Positions 56,036 through 64,000 of a stretch of DNA of 64,000 bases are shown here, piece after piece. Within the stretch, counting starts at the first letter, position 1; the number at the start of each line of letters is the position of its first letter. The DNA is from Candidatus Pedobacter colombiensis (GTDB lineage: Bacteria; Bacteroidota; Bacteroidia; Sphingobacteriales; Sphingobacteriaceae). The notes below the pieces were generated by a model that worked only from the letters and a program-made list of their open reading frames with translations, ran no database searches and had not been told where the DNA came from. The position numbers were made by a program, and so were the translations under genes. Location of the stretch: contig CP119313.1 of the NCBI GenBank assembly GCA_029202485.1, positions 2,046,001 to 2,110,000 on the forward strand, written 5' to 3'.

Positions 56036-57421
56036 TTAGTGCACCATTTCCTCAATAGCCTTTTCTTCTACAGGATTATGTTTATGCTTAAACATAATTC
56101 CAAATGCAATAGTAATGACCAATGCATATATAGTGAAAGAAAGCCAGATATGATGCCAGTTTTTTACATCTAAGGCGCGGCTTAAATCACCGTTAGCCAT
56201 TACGCTTATGCCCTTGTTTTTTATAAATGTAAGTAAGTGTTCATTTTTAGGATCTGAATTTACAACAGCAGCCAGGGATTGGATATTGGTGTAGTGTTTA
56301 GTGAAGTATGTATCTATCATCCAACCTGAAACAAGACTGCCAAATACAGCGCCAAATCCATTTGTCATCATCATAAACATTCCTTGCGCCGAAGAACGGG
56401 TCTTTGGAGTTGTAGATGTCTCAACGAAAAGAGAACCGGAAATATTAAAGAAATCAAATGCCATTCCATATACAACACAAGAGAGGATAATCATCCATAG
56501 GTTGCCCGCGGGGTCGCCAAAGGCAAAGAAACCGAAACGGAGCACCCATGCTAACATGGCAATAACAATTACTTTTTTAATACCAAAACGCTTCAAAAAG
56601 AAAGGTATTGCCAAAATAAACAAGGTTTCAGAGACTTGAGAAATAGACATGATAATGGTAGAATAGCGGATTACAAATGAATCTGCATAGGATGGAAACA
56701 ATTTGAATTCATCCAGAAATACGTCACCATAAGCATTTGTCAGCTGTAGGGCACCACCTAAAAACATAGAAAAAATGAAGAATAGTGCCATCTTATAATT
56801 AGTAAACAGTTTAAAGGCACCTAAACCTAAGGTTTGCGCATAAGATTTTTTCTCGTCTATCAATTTTTGTGGACGGCATTTTGGTAATGTAAACGCATAT
56901 AATCCTAATCCCAGGGCGGCAAGACCAGCAATGTAAAACTGATAAGCGGTAGCCTTATTTCCGGTTAGGTTGGTTGTCCACATAGCTACAATAAAACCTA
57001 TTGTACCCCATACCCGTATAGGGGGGAAGTCCTTGATCACATCAAAAGAGCCCGACTTTAAGGTGGTATAGGATATGGAATTGCTCAATGAAATGGTTGG
57101 CATGTAAAAACACATTGCCAGCAGCATTACCCAGAAAAAATCATTCGGATGGTTCACCTGGGGAATGTAAAATAACACTCCGGCATATAAAATATGAAGA
57201 ATGCCATAAAGCACTTCAGCATTTACCCACTTGTCGGCAATAATTCCTGTAAGTGTGGGCATTACAAGGGAAGCAAATCCCATTGTGGCAAAGATTGCAC
57301 CGAACTGCGTTCCGTCCCATTGTTTAGTACCAAACCAATAATTTGCTATGGTGATGAGCCAAGCACCCCAAACGAAGAATTGTAAAAAGCTCATTAGGGT
57401 TAAGCGAAACTTAACGTTCAT
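56036..57421 (-). CDS. MFS nucleoside:H+ symporter (NupG-like)
   Basis: This 461-residue protein has twelve predicted spans. FLQFFVWGAWLITIANYW at the N-terminus, PTLTGIIADKWVNAE and VWGTIGFIVAMW match the nucleoside permease (NHS) family, and the C-terminal extension is cytoplasmic and charged. It should import nucleosides with protons. Its start overlaps the end of the DUF151 nuclease gene by 11 nt, so the two are translationally coupled, linking a nuclease with nucleoside uptake. Confidence 0.85.
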   Translation of the reverse strand: MNVKFRLTLMSFLQFFVWGAWLITIANYWFGTKQWDGTQFGAIFATMGFASLVMPTLTGIIADKWVNAEVLYGILHILYAGVLFYIPQVNHPNDFFWVMLLAMCFYMPTISLSNSISYTTLKSGSFDVIKDFPPIRVWGTIGFIVAMWTTNLTGNKATAYQFYIAGLAALGLGLYAFTLPKCRPQKLIDEKKSYAQTLGLGAFKLFTNYKMALFFIFSMFLGGALQLTNAYGDVFLDEFKLFPSYADSFVIRYSTIIMSISQVSETLFILAIPFFLKRFGIKKVIVIAMLAWVLRFGFFAFGDPAGNLWMIILSCVVYGMAFDFFNISGSLFVETSTTPKTRSSAQGMFMMMTNGFGAVFGSLVSGWMIDTYFTKHYTNIQSLAAVVNSDPKNEHLLTFIKNKGISVMANGDLSRALDVKNWHHIWLSFTIYALVITIAFGIMFKHKHNPVEEKAIEEMVH

Positions 57422-58025
57422 TATTTCTTTTATTTATTTCATCGCGAATACGGGCTGCTTTTTCATAGGCTTCTTCGGCTATTGCTTCCTGAAGTTTTTG
57501 ATTTAGCTCTTCTAAGCTCAATGATTTGTAACTTGATGATGAGATGGATGAAATATCTTCGGTTCCTTGTTCTTTTGATAGGTTGTCCATGTTTTCAAGG
57601 AAAAGAAAGTCGTTTCCTTCTATAACTATACCTGCTGAGGACAGAATAAACTCGTAGGTGTAGATTTCTGCATTGAAACGAACTGCCAGTGCGATGGCAT
57701 CAGAGGTTCGGGCATCAATTTCATGGATGGTTTTGCCATCGGTGCAAATTAGCTTGGCATAAAAAACACCTTCAACTAAATTATAGATTAAAATCTCCTG
57801 GATTTCTATGTTATAGATTTGAGCAAAGGTTTTAAACAAATCGTGAGTTAAAGGCCTGCTCGGGGTCATCTTTTCTATTTCTATGGCGATAGCCTGTGCT
57901 TCAAACGCACCAATTATAATTGGCAGGCGTCTTCGGCCATTTACTTCTCCCAGTACAAGGGCATAGGCGCCCGACTGGGTTTGGCTATAAGATAAACCAA
58001 CGATGTCTAGTTTTACTTTTTTCAT
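57411..58025 (-). CDS. Bifunctional nuclease (DUF151) with C-terminal UvrB/UvrC motif
   Basis: The 204-residue protein has the DUF151 domain (LPIIIGAFEAQAIAIEIE, TSDAIALAVRFNAEIYTY) in residues 1-130, followed by a linker and a UVR motif LNQKLQEAIAEEAYEKAARIRDEI at about 170-195. DUF151 proteins have RNase/DNase activity in plants, and the bacterial ones are poorly studied. The combination with UVR is common in Bacteroidota. It is upstream of, and overlaps, the transporter gene. Confidence 0.88.
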   Translation of the reverse strand: MKKVKLDIVGLSYSQTQSGAYALVLGEVNGRRRLPIIIGAFEAQAIAIEIEKMTPSRPLTHDLFKTFAQIYNIEIQEILIYNLVEGVFYAKLICTDGKTIHEIDARTSDAIALAVRFNAEIYTYEFILSSAGIVIEGNDFLFLENMDNLSKEQGTEDISSISSSSYKSLSLEELNQKLQEAIAEEAYEKAARIRDEINKRNNER

Positions 58026-58036
58026 TTTATAGCTAT

Positions 58037-58092
58037 GTCATGTTCAGCTTGTCGAAATATCGTGGGATTGTCCGACAAGCTTAAGGATGACA
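58037..58092. repeat. REP-like palindrome
   Basis: AGCTTGTCG and CGACAAGCT form a perfect 9-bp inner stem around an 18-nt loop, and TGTCAT / ATGACA form an outer one. It lies between etfA and the DUF151 gene. The words resemble dispersed intergenic repeats (CGACAAGCT...AGGATGACA) common in many genomes. It lacks a T-run, so it is not a standard terminator. Confidence 0.65.
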
Positions 58093-58098
58093 ATATAT

Positions 58099-59070
58099 TT
58101 ACCCTTTATGTGCTTTTAATGCCTCTATTAATTTTGGTACTACTTCAAAAGCATCTCCAACGATCCCATAATCAGCGACCTTAAAGAAAGGCGCCTCTGG
58201 ATCTTTATTGATCACTACAATTACTTTTGACGAGCTAACACCAGCTAAATGCTGAATGGCTCCTGAAATACCTATTGCAATATACAAATTAGGACTGATT
58301 GCGATACCGGTTTGACCAACGTGTTCTTCATGTGGTCTCCAATCTGCATCTGATACCGGTTTCGAGCAAGCTGTTGCTGCACCTAGTAAAGATGCCAATT
58401 CTTCGATCATACCCCAGTTTTCAGGTCCTTTTAAGCCTCTGCCTGCTGATACAACTAATTCAGCATCTGGTAACGAAATTTTATTGGTAGCTCTGATCAC
58501 TTCTTTTACAATAGCTGCAAGGTCAGTTGATTTTACTTCCGGGTTGAAAGCTTCAATTGTGGTATCGGTAGCATTTTCTTTAGTGCCAAAAGCATTGGGA
58601 TTAAGTGCGATTACCTTTATGGCTGAAGTTAATTCAATGATGGCAAATGCTTTTCCGGAGAAAGCAGTTTTCTTGACCTGGAATTTTCCACCATCAAGCT
58701 GTGGCAATTCAACAGCACCATCAACCAACCCAGCCTCAAGTTTTACTGCAACCCGGGGCGCTAATCCTTTTCCTGAGAAGGAATTAGATAGAACTATAAC
58801 ATCCGATTTTTCTTTTTTTGCAGCTTCTGCAATTACTGCGGCATATGCCTGGTTTACAAAGTTTTTTAACTGATCGTTCGATACATTTAAAACTTTGGAT
58901 GCCCCATATTTACCCAACTCTTTAAGTTCGCTTTCACCAACATTACCAATAGAAATAGCGGTTAAATTGGCACTTTGTTTATCTGCAATGGCTTTTGCAT
59001 AAGAAACTGCTTCGAATACAGATTTCTTAAATTTACCATCTACTTGCTCTACATATACTAAAACTGACAT
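58099..59070 (-). CDS. etfA: Electron transfer flavoprotein, alpha subunit
   Basis: This 323-residue protein has an N-terminal ETF domain and the C-terminal FAD-binding block VVSAGRGLKGPENWGMIEELA, VGQTGIAISPNLYIAIGISGAIQHLAGV, VINKDPEAPFFKVADYGIVGD. Those motifs are complete. It forms a heterodimer with the beta subunit encoded 44 nt upstream on the same strand and takes electrons from acyl-CoA dehydrogenases to the quinone pool. Confidence 0.96.
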   Translation of the reverse strand: MSVLVYVEQVDGKFKKSVFEAVSYAKAIADKQSANLTAISIGNVGESELKELGKYGASKVLNVSNDQLKNFVNQAYAAVIAEAAKKEKSDVIVLSNSFSGKGLAPRVAVKLEAGLVDGAVELPQLDGGKFQVKKTAFSGKAFAIIELTSAIKVIALNPNAFGTKENATDTTIEAFNPEVKSTDLAAIVKEVIRATNKISLPDAELVVSAGRGLKGPENWGMIEELASLLGAATACSKPVSDADWRPHEEHVGQTGIAISPNLYIAIGISGAIQHLAGVSSSKVIVVINKDPEAPFFKVADYGIVGDAFEVVPKLIEALKAHKG

Positions 59071-59114
59071 AAGATCTTTTATTAAATGATTTTAAAATTT
59101 GAAACAGAAATGGG

Positions 59115-59852
59115 TTAGATTACTTTAGCTTCCTGGTGCAACAGGTCAATTAATTTAGCAGGATCTTCTGCTGGTACTAATTTAACTGCTCCACGCGGAG
59201 GCGGGGTTTCAAATTGTTGTACTTTACTAAGCTGCGCTATTTCTTTAGCTTCAACCACTTGCAAAGGTTTGGTACGTGCGGACATAATACCTCTCATATT
59301 AGGTATTTTAGGTTCTGCTGTACCTTCAGCACAACTAGCAATAAACTTGCCACTTACAGAAATAATTTCTTTACCACCTTCAATTTCACGTTCTATAGTT
59401 GCGGTGCTTCCATCATAGTCTAATTTTTTAATGATAGAAATAGAGGGTATGTCTAGAAATTCACCAATCATTGCTGCTACCTGAGAACCATTGTAATCAA
59501 TTGATTCACGTCCGCATAGAATGATGTCAAAGTCATTGCTTTTGGCATATTCAGCGATCTGATAAGCAGTGAAATAGGCGTCTCTTGGTGCAGCATTGAT
59601 TCTTACGGCATCATCAGCGCCAATAGCCAATGCTTTTCTTATCGTTGGTTCTGTTGCAACCTCACCAACATTGATTACGGTTACGGTGCCTTTTCCGCCT
59701 TCGCAAAGCTCAATTGCTCTTGATAAAGCAATCTCATCATAAGGGTTTACAATAAACTGTACTCCTGAAGTATTGAATTGTGTATTATCGTTAGTAAAAG
59801 TTATTTTTGTGGTCGTGTCGGGCACGTTACTGATACAAACTAATATTTTCAT
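59115..59852 (-). CDS. etfB: Electron transfer flavoprotein, beta subunit
   Basis: The 245-residue product is read from the ATG MKILVCISNVPDTTTKI; the frame stays open 21 codons upstream but those residues do not fit the family. VNPYDEIALSRAIEL, CGRESIDYNGSQVAAMIGEFL and the AMP-binding region are typical. It precedes etfA as usual. It is divergent from the TPR gene, with a short 90-nt shared promoter region that contains a TAGATTTG on the minus strand. Confidence 0.96.
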   Translation of the reverse strand: MKILVCISNVPDTTTKITFTNDNTQFNTSGVQFIVNPYDEIALSRAIELCEGGKGTVTVINVGEVATEPTIRKALAIGADDAVRINAAPRDAYFTAYQIAEYAKSNDFDIILCGRESIDYNGSQVAAMIGEFLDIPSISIIKKLDYDGSTATIEREIEGGKEIISVSGKFIASCAEGTAEPKIPNMRGIMSARTKPLQVVEAKEIAQLSKVQQFETPPPRGAVKLVPAEDPAKLIDLLHQEAKVI

Positions 59853-59942
59853 AGATTTATATATTTGATTCTTAAAGGTCAGGAAGTCGTAAGACTTCAA
59901 ATTGTCTTTTTGCAAATCTAATTAAAAAAGCAGGGATTTAAA

Positions 59943-60278
59943 ATGCAAAGTACCCGATTAGCAAAGTTATTGGAGTTTTTACAAAGTGATCCTAATGATC
60001 CGTTCGTATTGTACGCATTAGCCACAGAATATAATACTTCAAATGATACAGAAAAAGCACTTGAATATTATTTGAAGTTGATTACAGACCATCCGGATTA
60101 TGTAGGTACTTACTATCATCTTGGTAAACTTTACCAAAAATTAGGACAAACAGAACAAGCGCTCAACATCTATCAAAAAGGTATGGTTGCAGCAAGAAAT
60201 AAAAGAGATATGCATGCCTTTTCTGAACTTCAGGGAGCATATAACTCAGCGGCAGGTTTAGATTACGAAGATGACTAA
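59943..60278 (+). CDS. Small TPR-repeat protein
   Basis: This 111-residue protein consists of about two and a half tetratricopeptide repeats: DPFVLYALATEYNTSNDTEKALEYY and YVGTYYHLGKLYQKLGQTEQALNIY show the W/L/G/Y-A-P spacing. There is no signal, so it is probably a cytoplasmic protein-interaction module. The chrA start lies 9 nt beyond its stop, so they may be co-transcribed, but no functional link is evident. Confidence 0.8.
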   Translation: MQSTRLAKLLEFLQSDPNDPFVLYALATEYNTSNDTEKALEYYLKLITDHPDYVGTYYHLGKLYQKLGQTEQALNIYQKGMVAARNKRDMHAFSELQGAYNSAAGLDYEDD

Positions 60279-60287
60279 TTAAAGCAG

Positions 60288-61487
60288 GTGGGCAAAAGAC
60301 AATTGTTGTTTATCAGAAATGTAATCTTTTTTACTTTCACGGCTTTTGGAGGTGCCCAGGCGCATTTAGCCCTTTTGCTAAAGTACTTTGTGAAAAATGT
60401 TCGGTTCGTATCTGAAGAAGAACTACTTGAACTAAATGCTTTGGCTCAGGTATTACCTGGTCCGGCGTCTACACAAACGCTTGTTGGTGTAGCTTATAAG
60501 GTAGGAGGGTTAAAGCTTTCGATCATTACTTTTTTAATCTGGATTATACCCTCGGCAGCAATTATGACTTTCGCAGCCATCAGTTTTGCGCGGTTTGATC
60601 ATAAAGAAAAGTTTGTAGAAATTTTAAAATATATACAACCTATTGCCTTAGGGATTGTAGCTTATGGTGCATTTAATCTGGCGAAAAGGGTGTTGGTATC
60701 ACAGCTTACAATATTTTTAGCCATTTCTGCTGCCATTGTAACATTGGTTTTAAGAAATGCTTATGTATTTCCACTTGCTATATTAATCGGAGGGATGGTC
60801 TCTTCTGCCATTGGTACACCTCCGGAAGAGAGTAATATCAGGTTGAAGCTATTTTCGAATATTAATCCGAAGAAACTGAGCTATTTTTTTGGGGTATTGC
60901 TGTTTTTAGCTTTAATGGGTGCTATTATCAATAGGACTTCGCCATTTAGTTTACCAATCAGGCTATTTGAGAATTTTTACCGTAATGGTATTGTGATTTT
61001 TGGGGGTGGACAGGTGTTGGTTCCACTGATGTTTACTGAGTTTGTACAAATGAAGCAGTATCTAAGTGCTTCTGGTTTTTTGTCAGGATTTGCCTTACAA
61101 CAAGCTTTGCCGGGGCCAACATTTTCATTTACCAGTTATCTTGGTGCATTGACTATGCGGAATTTCGGGTTTGGTGTTACCGGTCAAATCTTAGGTGGTT
61201 TGGTTGGGGTGCTGGGAATTAACTTGCCAGGGCTAATTCTTGTTTTGTTTATCGTTCCATTTTGGGAAGATCTAAAAAAAATCACTCGCATTAAATACTC
61301 TTTAACAGGTATTAATGCGGTGAGTGTTGGATTTATTATTGCAGCTTTTGTGCTATTGCTGATACCGGTAGCTTTAAATGCAATGGCTATAACAATAATG
61401 GTGGTTACTTTTTTGATTCTTAATTACACCAAAATAAGCCCACCTTTTATTGTATTAGCCGGAATACTTTTAGGTTACTTTTTATAA
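60288..61487 (+). CDS. chrA: Chromate transporter, long two-domain CHR type
   Basis: The 399-residue protein starts at GTG. It contains two homologous six-span halves: FTFTAFGGAQAHLALL and QVLPGPASTQTLVGVAYK in the first, and GIVIFGGGQVLVPLM with QQALPGPTFSFTSYLGAL in the second. These FGG and PGP motifs define CHR proteins, which expel chromate (or act on sulfate-like anions). No other chromate-resistance gene is adjacent. Confidence 0.88.
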   Translation: MGKRQLLFIRNVIFFTFTAFGGAQAHLALLLKYFVKNVRFVSEEELLELNALAQVLPGPASTQTLVGVAYKVGGLKLSIITFLIWIIPSAAIMTFAAISFARFDHKEKFVEILKYIQPIALGIVAYGAFNLAKRVLVSQLTIFLAISAAIVTLVLRNAYVFPLAILIGGMVSSAIGTPPEESNIRLKLFSNINPKKLSYFFGVLLFLALMGAIINRTSPFSLPIRLFENFYRNGIVIFGGGQVLVPLMFTEFVQMKQYLSASGFLSGFALQQALPGPTFSFTSYLGALTMRNFGFGVTGQILGGLVGVLGINLPGLILVLFIVPFWEDLKKITRIKYSLTGINAVSVGFIIAAFVLLLIPVALNAMAITIMVVTFLILNYTKISPPFIVLAGILLGYFL

Positions 61488-61492
61488 GTATA

Positions 61493-63064
61493 CTAAAAAG
61501 GAGCATCATCATGCATGTCATCCATGCGTGAAGGTTTAATGATTACGTTTCCTGCGGGTCTATCAAAATCCTGTGAAGGTTGCATTCCGGCACTTGGACT
61601 ATCCATTGAGAATGAAGTCGGTGCAGCAAAGCTTTCTTCTAAGTCTGCAAATTTCACATATTTACCAATAAAGCGAAGTGGTACGATACCTGTTTCACCG
61701 TTACGGTGCTTCGCAATAATAACCTCACCAACACCTGCCTGAGAGCGTCCTTGTTCATCTTCAGTGATGCCATAATATTCCGGTCTGTACAAGAACAATA
61801 CCATATCCGCATCCTGCTCAATAGATCCAGATTCACGCAAATCTGATAGCATTGGCCTTTTTCCATTTACACCTGGTCTACTCTCTACGGCACGACTTAA
61901 CTGAGATAGTGCAAGCACTGGTACGTTCAACTCCTTAGCTACTGATTTTAAGGCCCTTGAAATACTACCAATTTCTTGTTCCCTGTTTCCACCGCCACCT
62001 TGTCCTTCACCTTTACCATGCATTAGCTGTAAATAATCGATGATGATGAGTTGGATGTCATACTGAGCTTTTAACCTTCTGCATTTCGCTCTGAATTCAA
62101 AGATATTAAGAGCAGGGGTATCATCTATAAGGAGCGGAGCCTCTGTAAGTCCGCCTATTTTACTGTGCAATTGTTGCCATTCCCATTCAGCGAGATTTCC
62201 CTTTCTGATTTTTTCCTGTTCAATTTCTGCTTCACCGGAAATTAGACGATTTACCAACTGTACGGAGGACATCTCTAAAGAGAATACTACAGCTGGGCGG
62301 TGAAATTGAACAGAGGCATTTCTGGCACAGGTTAACACAAAAGCTGTTTTACCCATCGCGGGACGGGCAGCAATGATCACCAAATCTGAAGGTTGCCATC
62401 CACCGGTAATACGGTCCAAATCAGTAAAACCTGAAGGCACCCCTGTTAAACCATCACTTTTGGTTCGAAGTTCTTCCAGAGTAGCTAAAGATTGTTTAAC
62501 AATCTCATCCATCTTCTGTGTATCTCTCCTTAAGTTGTTTTGAGCAATATCAAATAATCCCTTTTCAGCCTGATCCAACAGGTCGAAAATATCAGTTGTA
62601 TCTTCATAGGCGTTCGATATGATCTCTGAAGAGATTCTGATCAGTTCCCTTTGGATATATTTTTGAGAGACAATCCTCGCGTGAAATTCAATATTCGCTG
62701 CCGAAGCAACCCTGTTTGTCAGGTTGGTAATATAATATGCACCACCAATCATTTCCAATAAGCCCAGTGTACGCATTTCTGAAGTAACCGTTAAAATATC
62801 AACAGGTTTTGATTTTTGGAAAAGTCCCTGGATGGCTTCGAAGATTTTTTTGTGACCTTCGTGATAAAACATTTCTGGCTTAAGAATATCAATAACGGTA
62901 GATAGCGCATCTTTTTCAAGCATTAAGGCTCCCAAAACAGCTTCTTCAAGATCAATAGCCTGGGGAGGTATTCTTCCCATAGTGCCTATTGTATTACTTA
63001 ATCTGTTTTTCCGCGCACTAAAGCTTGCCTTATCTTGTCCTTGGGATGGGTGATCGTTACTCAT
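61493..63064 (-). CDS. dnaB: Replicative DNA helicase DnaB
   Basis: This is 523 residues from the ATG MSNDHPSQG; a TTG six codons upstream is less likely. The N-terminal domain (PPQAIDLEEAVLGALML) binds DnaG, and the RecA-like C-terminal domain has Walker A AARPAMGKTAF (about 232), EMSSVQLVNRLIS, LIIIDYLQLMHG and LSQLSRAVESRPG with an arginine finger region. It has no intein. The gene ends only 6 nt from chrA in convergent direction. Confidence 0.97.
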   Translation of the reverse strand: MSNDHPSQGQDKASFSARKNRLSNTIGTMGRIPPQAIDLEEAVLGALMLEKDALSTVIDILKPEMFYHEGHKKIFEAIQGLFQKSKPVDILTVTSEMRTLGLLEMIGGAYYITNLTNRVASAANIEFHARIVSQKYIQRELIRISSEIISNAYEDTTDIFDLLDQAEKGLFDIAQNNLRRDTQKMDEIVKQSLATLEELRTKSDGLTGVPSGFTDLDRITGGWQPSDLVIIAARPAMGKTAFVLTCARNASVQFHRPAVVFSLEMSSVQLVNRLISGEAEIEQEKIRKGNLAEWEWQQLHSKIGGLTEAPLLIDDTPALNIFEFRAKCRRLKAQYDIQLIIIDYLQLMHGKGEGQGGGGNREQEIGSISRALKSVAKELNVPVLALSQLSRAVESRPGVNGKRPMLSDLRESGSIEQDADMVLFLYRPEYYGITEDEQGRSQAGVGEVIIAKHRNGETGIVPLRFIGKYVKFADLEESFAAPTSFSMDSPSAGMQPSQDFDRPAGNVIIKPSRMDDMHDDAPF

Positions 63065-63201
63065 GGGTACAAAATTATACAAAAAATAAGTCGTTTCTGT
63101 AATTCTTTATACACATTTCGACATTCCTGAATATGCTCTTTGTAATACTGCTTTGATAAATTTTTGATTTTTGCTAACAAAACTATGTGGAAAAGAATAC
63201 C

Positions 63202-63209
63202 TATTTTTG
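63202..63209 (+). promoter_or_regulatory. Candidate -7 element of the rlmB promoter
   Basis: TATTTTTG fits TAnnTTTG and stands 19 nt before the ATG. The nearest upstream TTTG is about 28 nt away, farther than usual. Confidence 0.4.
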
Positions 63210-63228
63210 CACTTCAATTTAATATTTA

Positions 63229-63993
63229 ATGGAAAATTCCAGAAGACCTTCAAGACCTAAAGAAAATAATGAATTTGTATTTGGTATACGTTCTGTAATA
63301 GAGGCTATTAAAGCTGGAAAAGATGTAGAAAGTATATATGTACAGCGTGGGCTTACGGGCGGGATTATTTTAGAGCTAAAAGCTTTATTAAAAGATACTG
63401 ATATTCCGGTACATAATGTGCCTATTGAAAAGTTAAACCGGATGACACAGAAGAATCATCAGGGGGTAATAGCAGTGATTTCAGCAATCACCTTTCAAAA
63501 AATTGAAGATATTATTCCTTTGATTTATGAGAAAGGGGAGACTCCTTTGATATTAATATTGGATGGGGTTACTGATGTAAGGAATATGGGGGCTATTGCC
63601 AGAACTGCAGCCTGTGCAGGGGTACATGCACTTGTTGTACCTTCAAAAAATTCTGCACAGATCAATGCTGATGCCATTAAGACCTCGGCCGGAGCTTTGT
63701 TTAGCATTCCGGTATGCAGACATCAAAACTTACATAAAGTAGCACTGTATTTGCAGGAGTGCGGCTTACAGATTGTAGCTTGTACGGAAAAAACAACCGA
63801 TTTGATTTATGCACCTGATTATACAGCTCCAACAGCAATTGTAATGGGCGCTGAAGATGAGGGGATATCCAATGAGATCATGCGCATGGCTAATCACCTC
63901 GCTAAGATTCCAATGGTAGGAGAGATTAGCTCTCTTAATGTGTCTGTTTCAGCTGGAGTTATTCTTTATGAGGCCATCAGACAGCGGCAATAG
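63229..63993 (+). CDS. rlmB: 23S rRNA (guanosine-2'-O)-methyltransferase RlmB (TrmH/SPOUT family)
   Basis: The 254-residue protein has an N-terminal substrate-binding domain (FVFGIRSVIEAIKAGKDVESI) and the SPOUT knot: LDGVTDVRNMGAIARTAACAG (motif 1), IVMGAEDEGIS (motif 2) and IPMVGEISSLNVSVSAGVILYE (motif 3). It 2'-O-methylates G2251 of 23S rRNA in E. coli. Gene complete; it is divergent from dnaB. Confidence 0.92.
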   Translation: MENSRRPSRPKENNEFVFGIRSVIEAIKAGKDVESIYVQRGLTGGIILELKALLKDTDIPVHNVPIEKLNRMTQKNHQGVIAVISAITFQKIEDIIPLIYEKGETPLILILDGVTDVRNMGAIARTAACAGVHALVVPSKNSAQINADAIKTSAGALFSIPVCRHQNLHKVALYLQECGLQIVACTEKTTDLIYAPDYTAPTAIVMGAEDEGISNEIMRMANHLAKIPMVGEISSLNVSVSAGVILYEAIRQRQ

Positions 63994-64000
63994 CTAACTG

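Noticed and set aside
58037..58092. Terminator between etfA and the DUF151 gene
   Set aside because: The hairpin has an 18-nt loop and no T-run on either side, so it was listed as a REP-like repeat instead.

Overview
The window looks like chromosome of a Bacteroidota member, most likely Sphingobacteriaceae (Pedobacter-like). This is judged from gene content and style, not from a database match. The pointers are an AT-rich genome, an S46 dipeptidyl-peptidase, a DUF3347 protein, a DUF151 nuclease fused to a UvrB/C motif, few Shine-Dalgarno sequences, and promoter candidates of the TTTG / TAnnTTTG type.

Region 1 (1 to about 26.9 kb) is a surface-glycan and lipid-linked-sugar locus whose genes keep switching strand. 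It holds the end of an MBOAT O-acyltransferase with an SGNH-like partner, nine or ten glycosyltransferases (GT2, GT4, GT8, GT14 and GT39-like), a Wzx-type flippase, an ABC exporter, a FdtA/FdtB-type amino-sugar pair, two UbiA-family prenyltransferases, a HAD phosphatase and two GMC oxidoreductases. Each GMC enzyme sits next to a small protein with a twin-arginine-like N-terminus. One complete IS3-family element (2584-3806) lies in this region, and a beta-helix lipoprotein sits in the middle.

Region 2 (26.9-39.9 kb, all minus strand) is a compact five-gene biosynthetic operon and the most interesting part of the window. A 2207-residue A-PCP-KS-AT-ACP-aminotransferase protein feeds a C-A-PCP-TE protein. 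Behind them come a Sfp-type phosphopantetheinyl transferase, a JmjC/cupin-8 putative hydroxylase and a FkbM-type methyltransferase. The specificity pockets, read by eye, resemble proline-type (module 1) and aspartate-type (module 2) codes, and the AT carries the malonyl motif HAFH. The inferred product is a small beta-amino-acid-containing pseudopeptide: a prolyl unit extended by malonate, transaminated at the beta position, joined to Asp, then tailored.

Region 3 (40-64 kb) is mostly housekeeping. It contains small conserved unknowns, a DPP11-like S46 peptidase, a + strand run (free-Met-sulfoxide reductase, 3-methyladenine glycosylase, kynureninase, bestrophin, HDAC-like deacetylase, TopB, MBL hydrolase), a chromosomal relative of phage Hef-like homing endonucleases, miaA, a DUF3347 lipoprotein, gltA, a NupG-like nucleoside transporter, a DUF151 nuclease, etfA/etfB, a TPR protein, chrA, dnaB and rlmB. 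Two non-coding repeats stand out: an 11-bp-period GC-rich array after miaA and a REP-like palindrome before etfA.

No rRNA, tRNA or CRISPR array was seen. Family assignments come from reading motifs; no searches were run.
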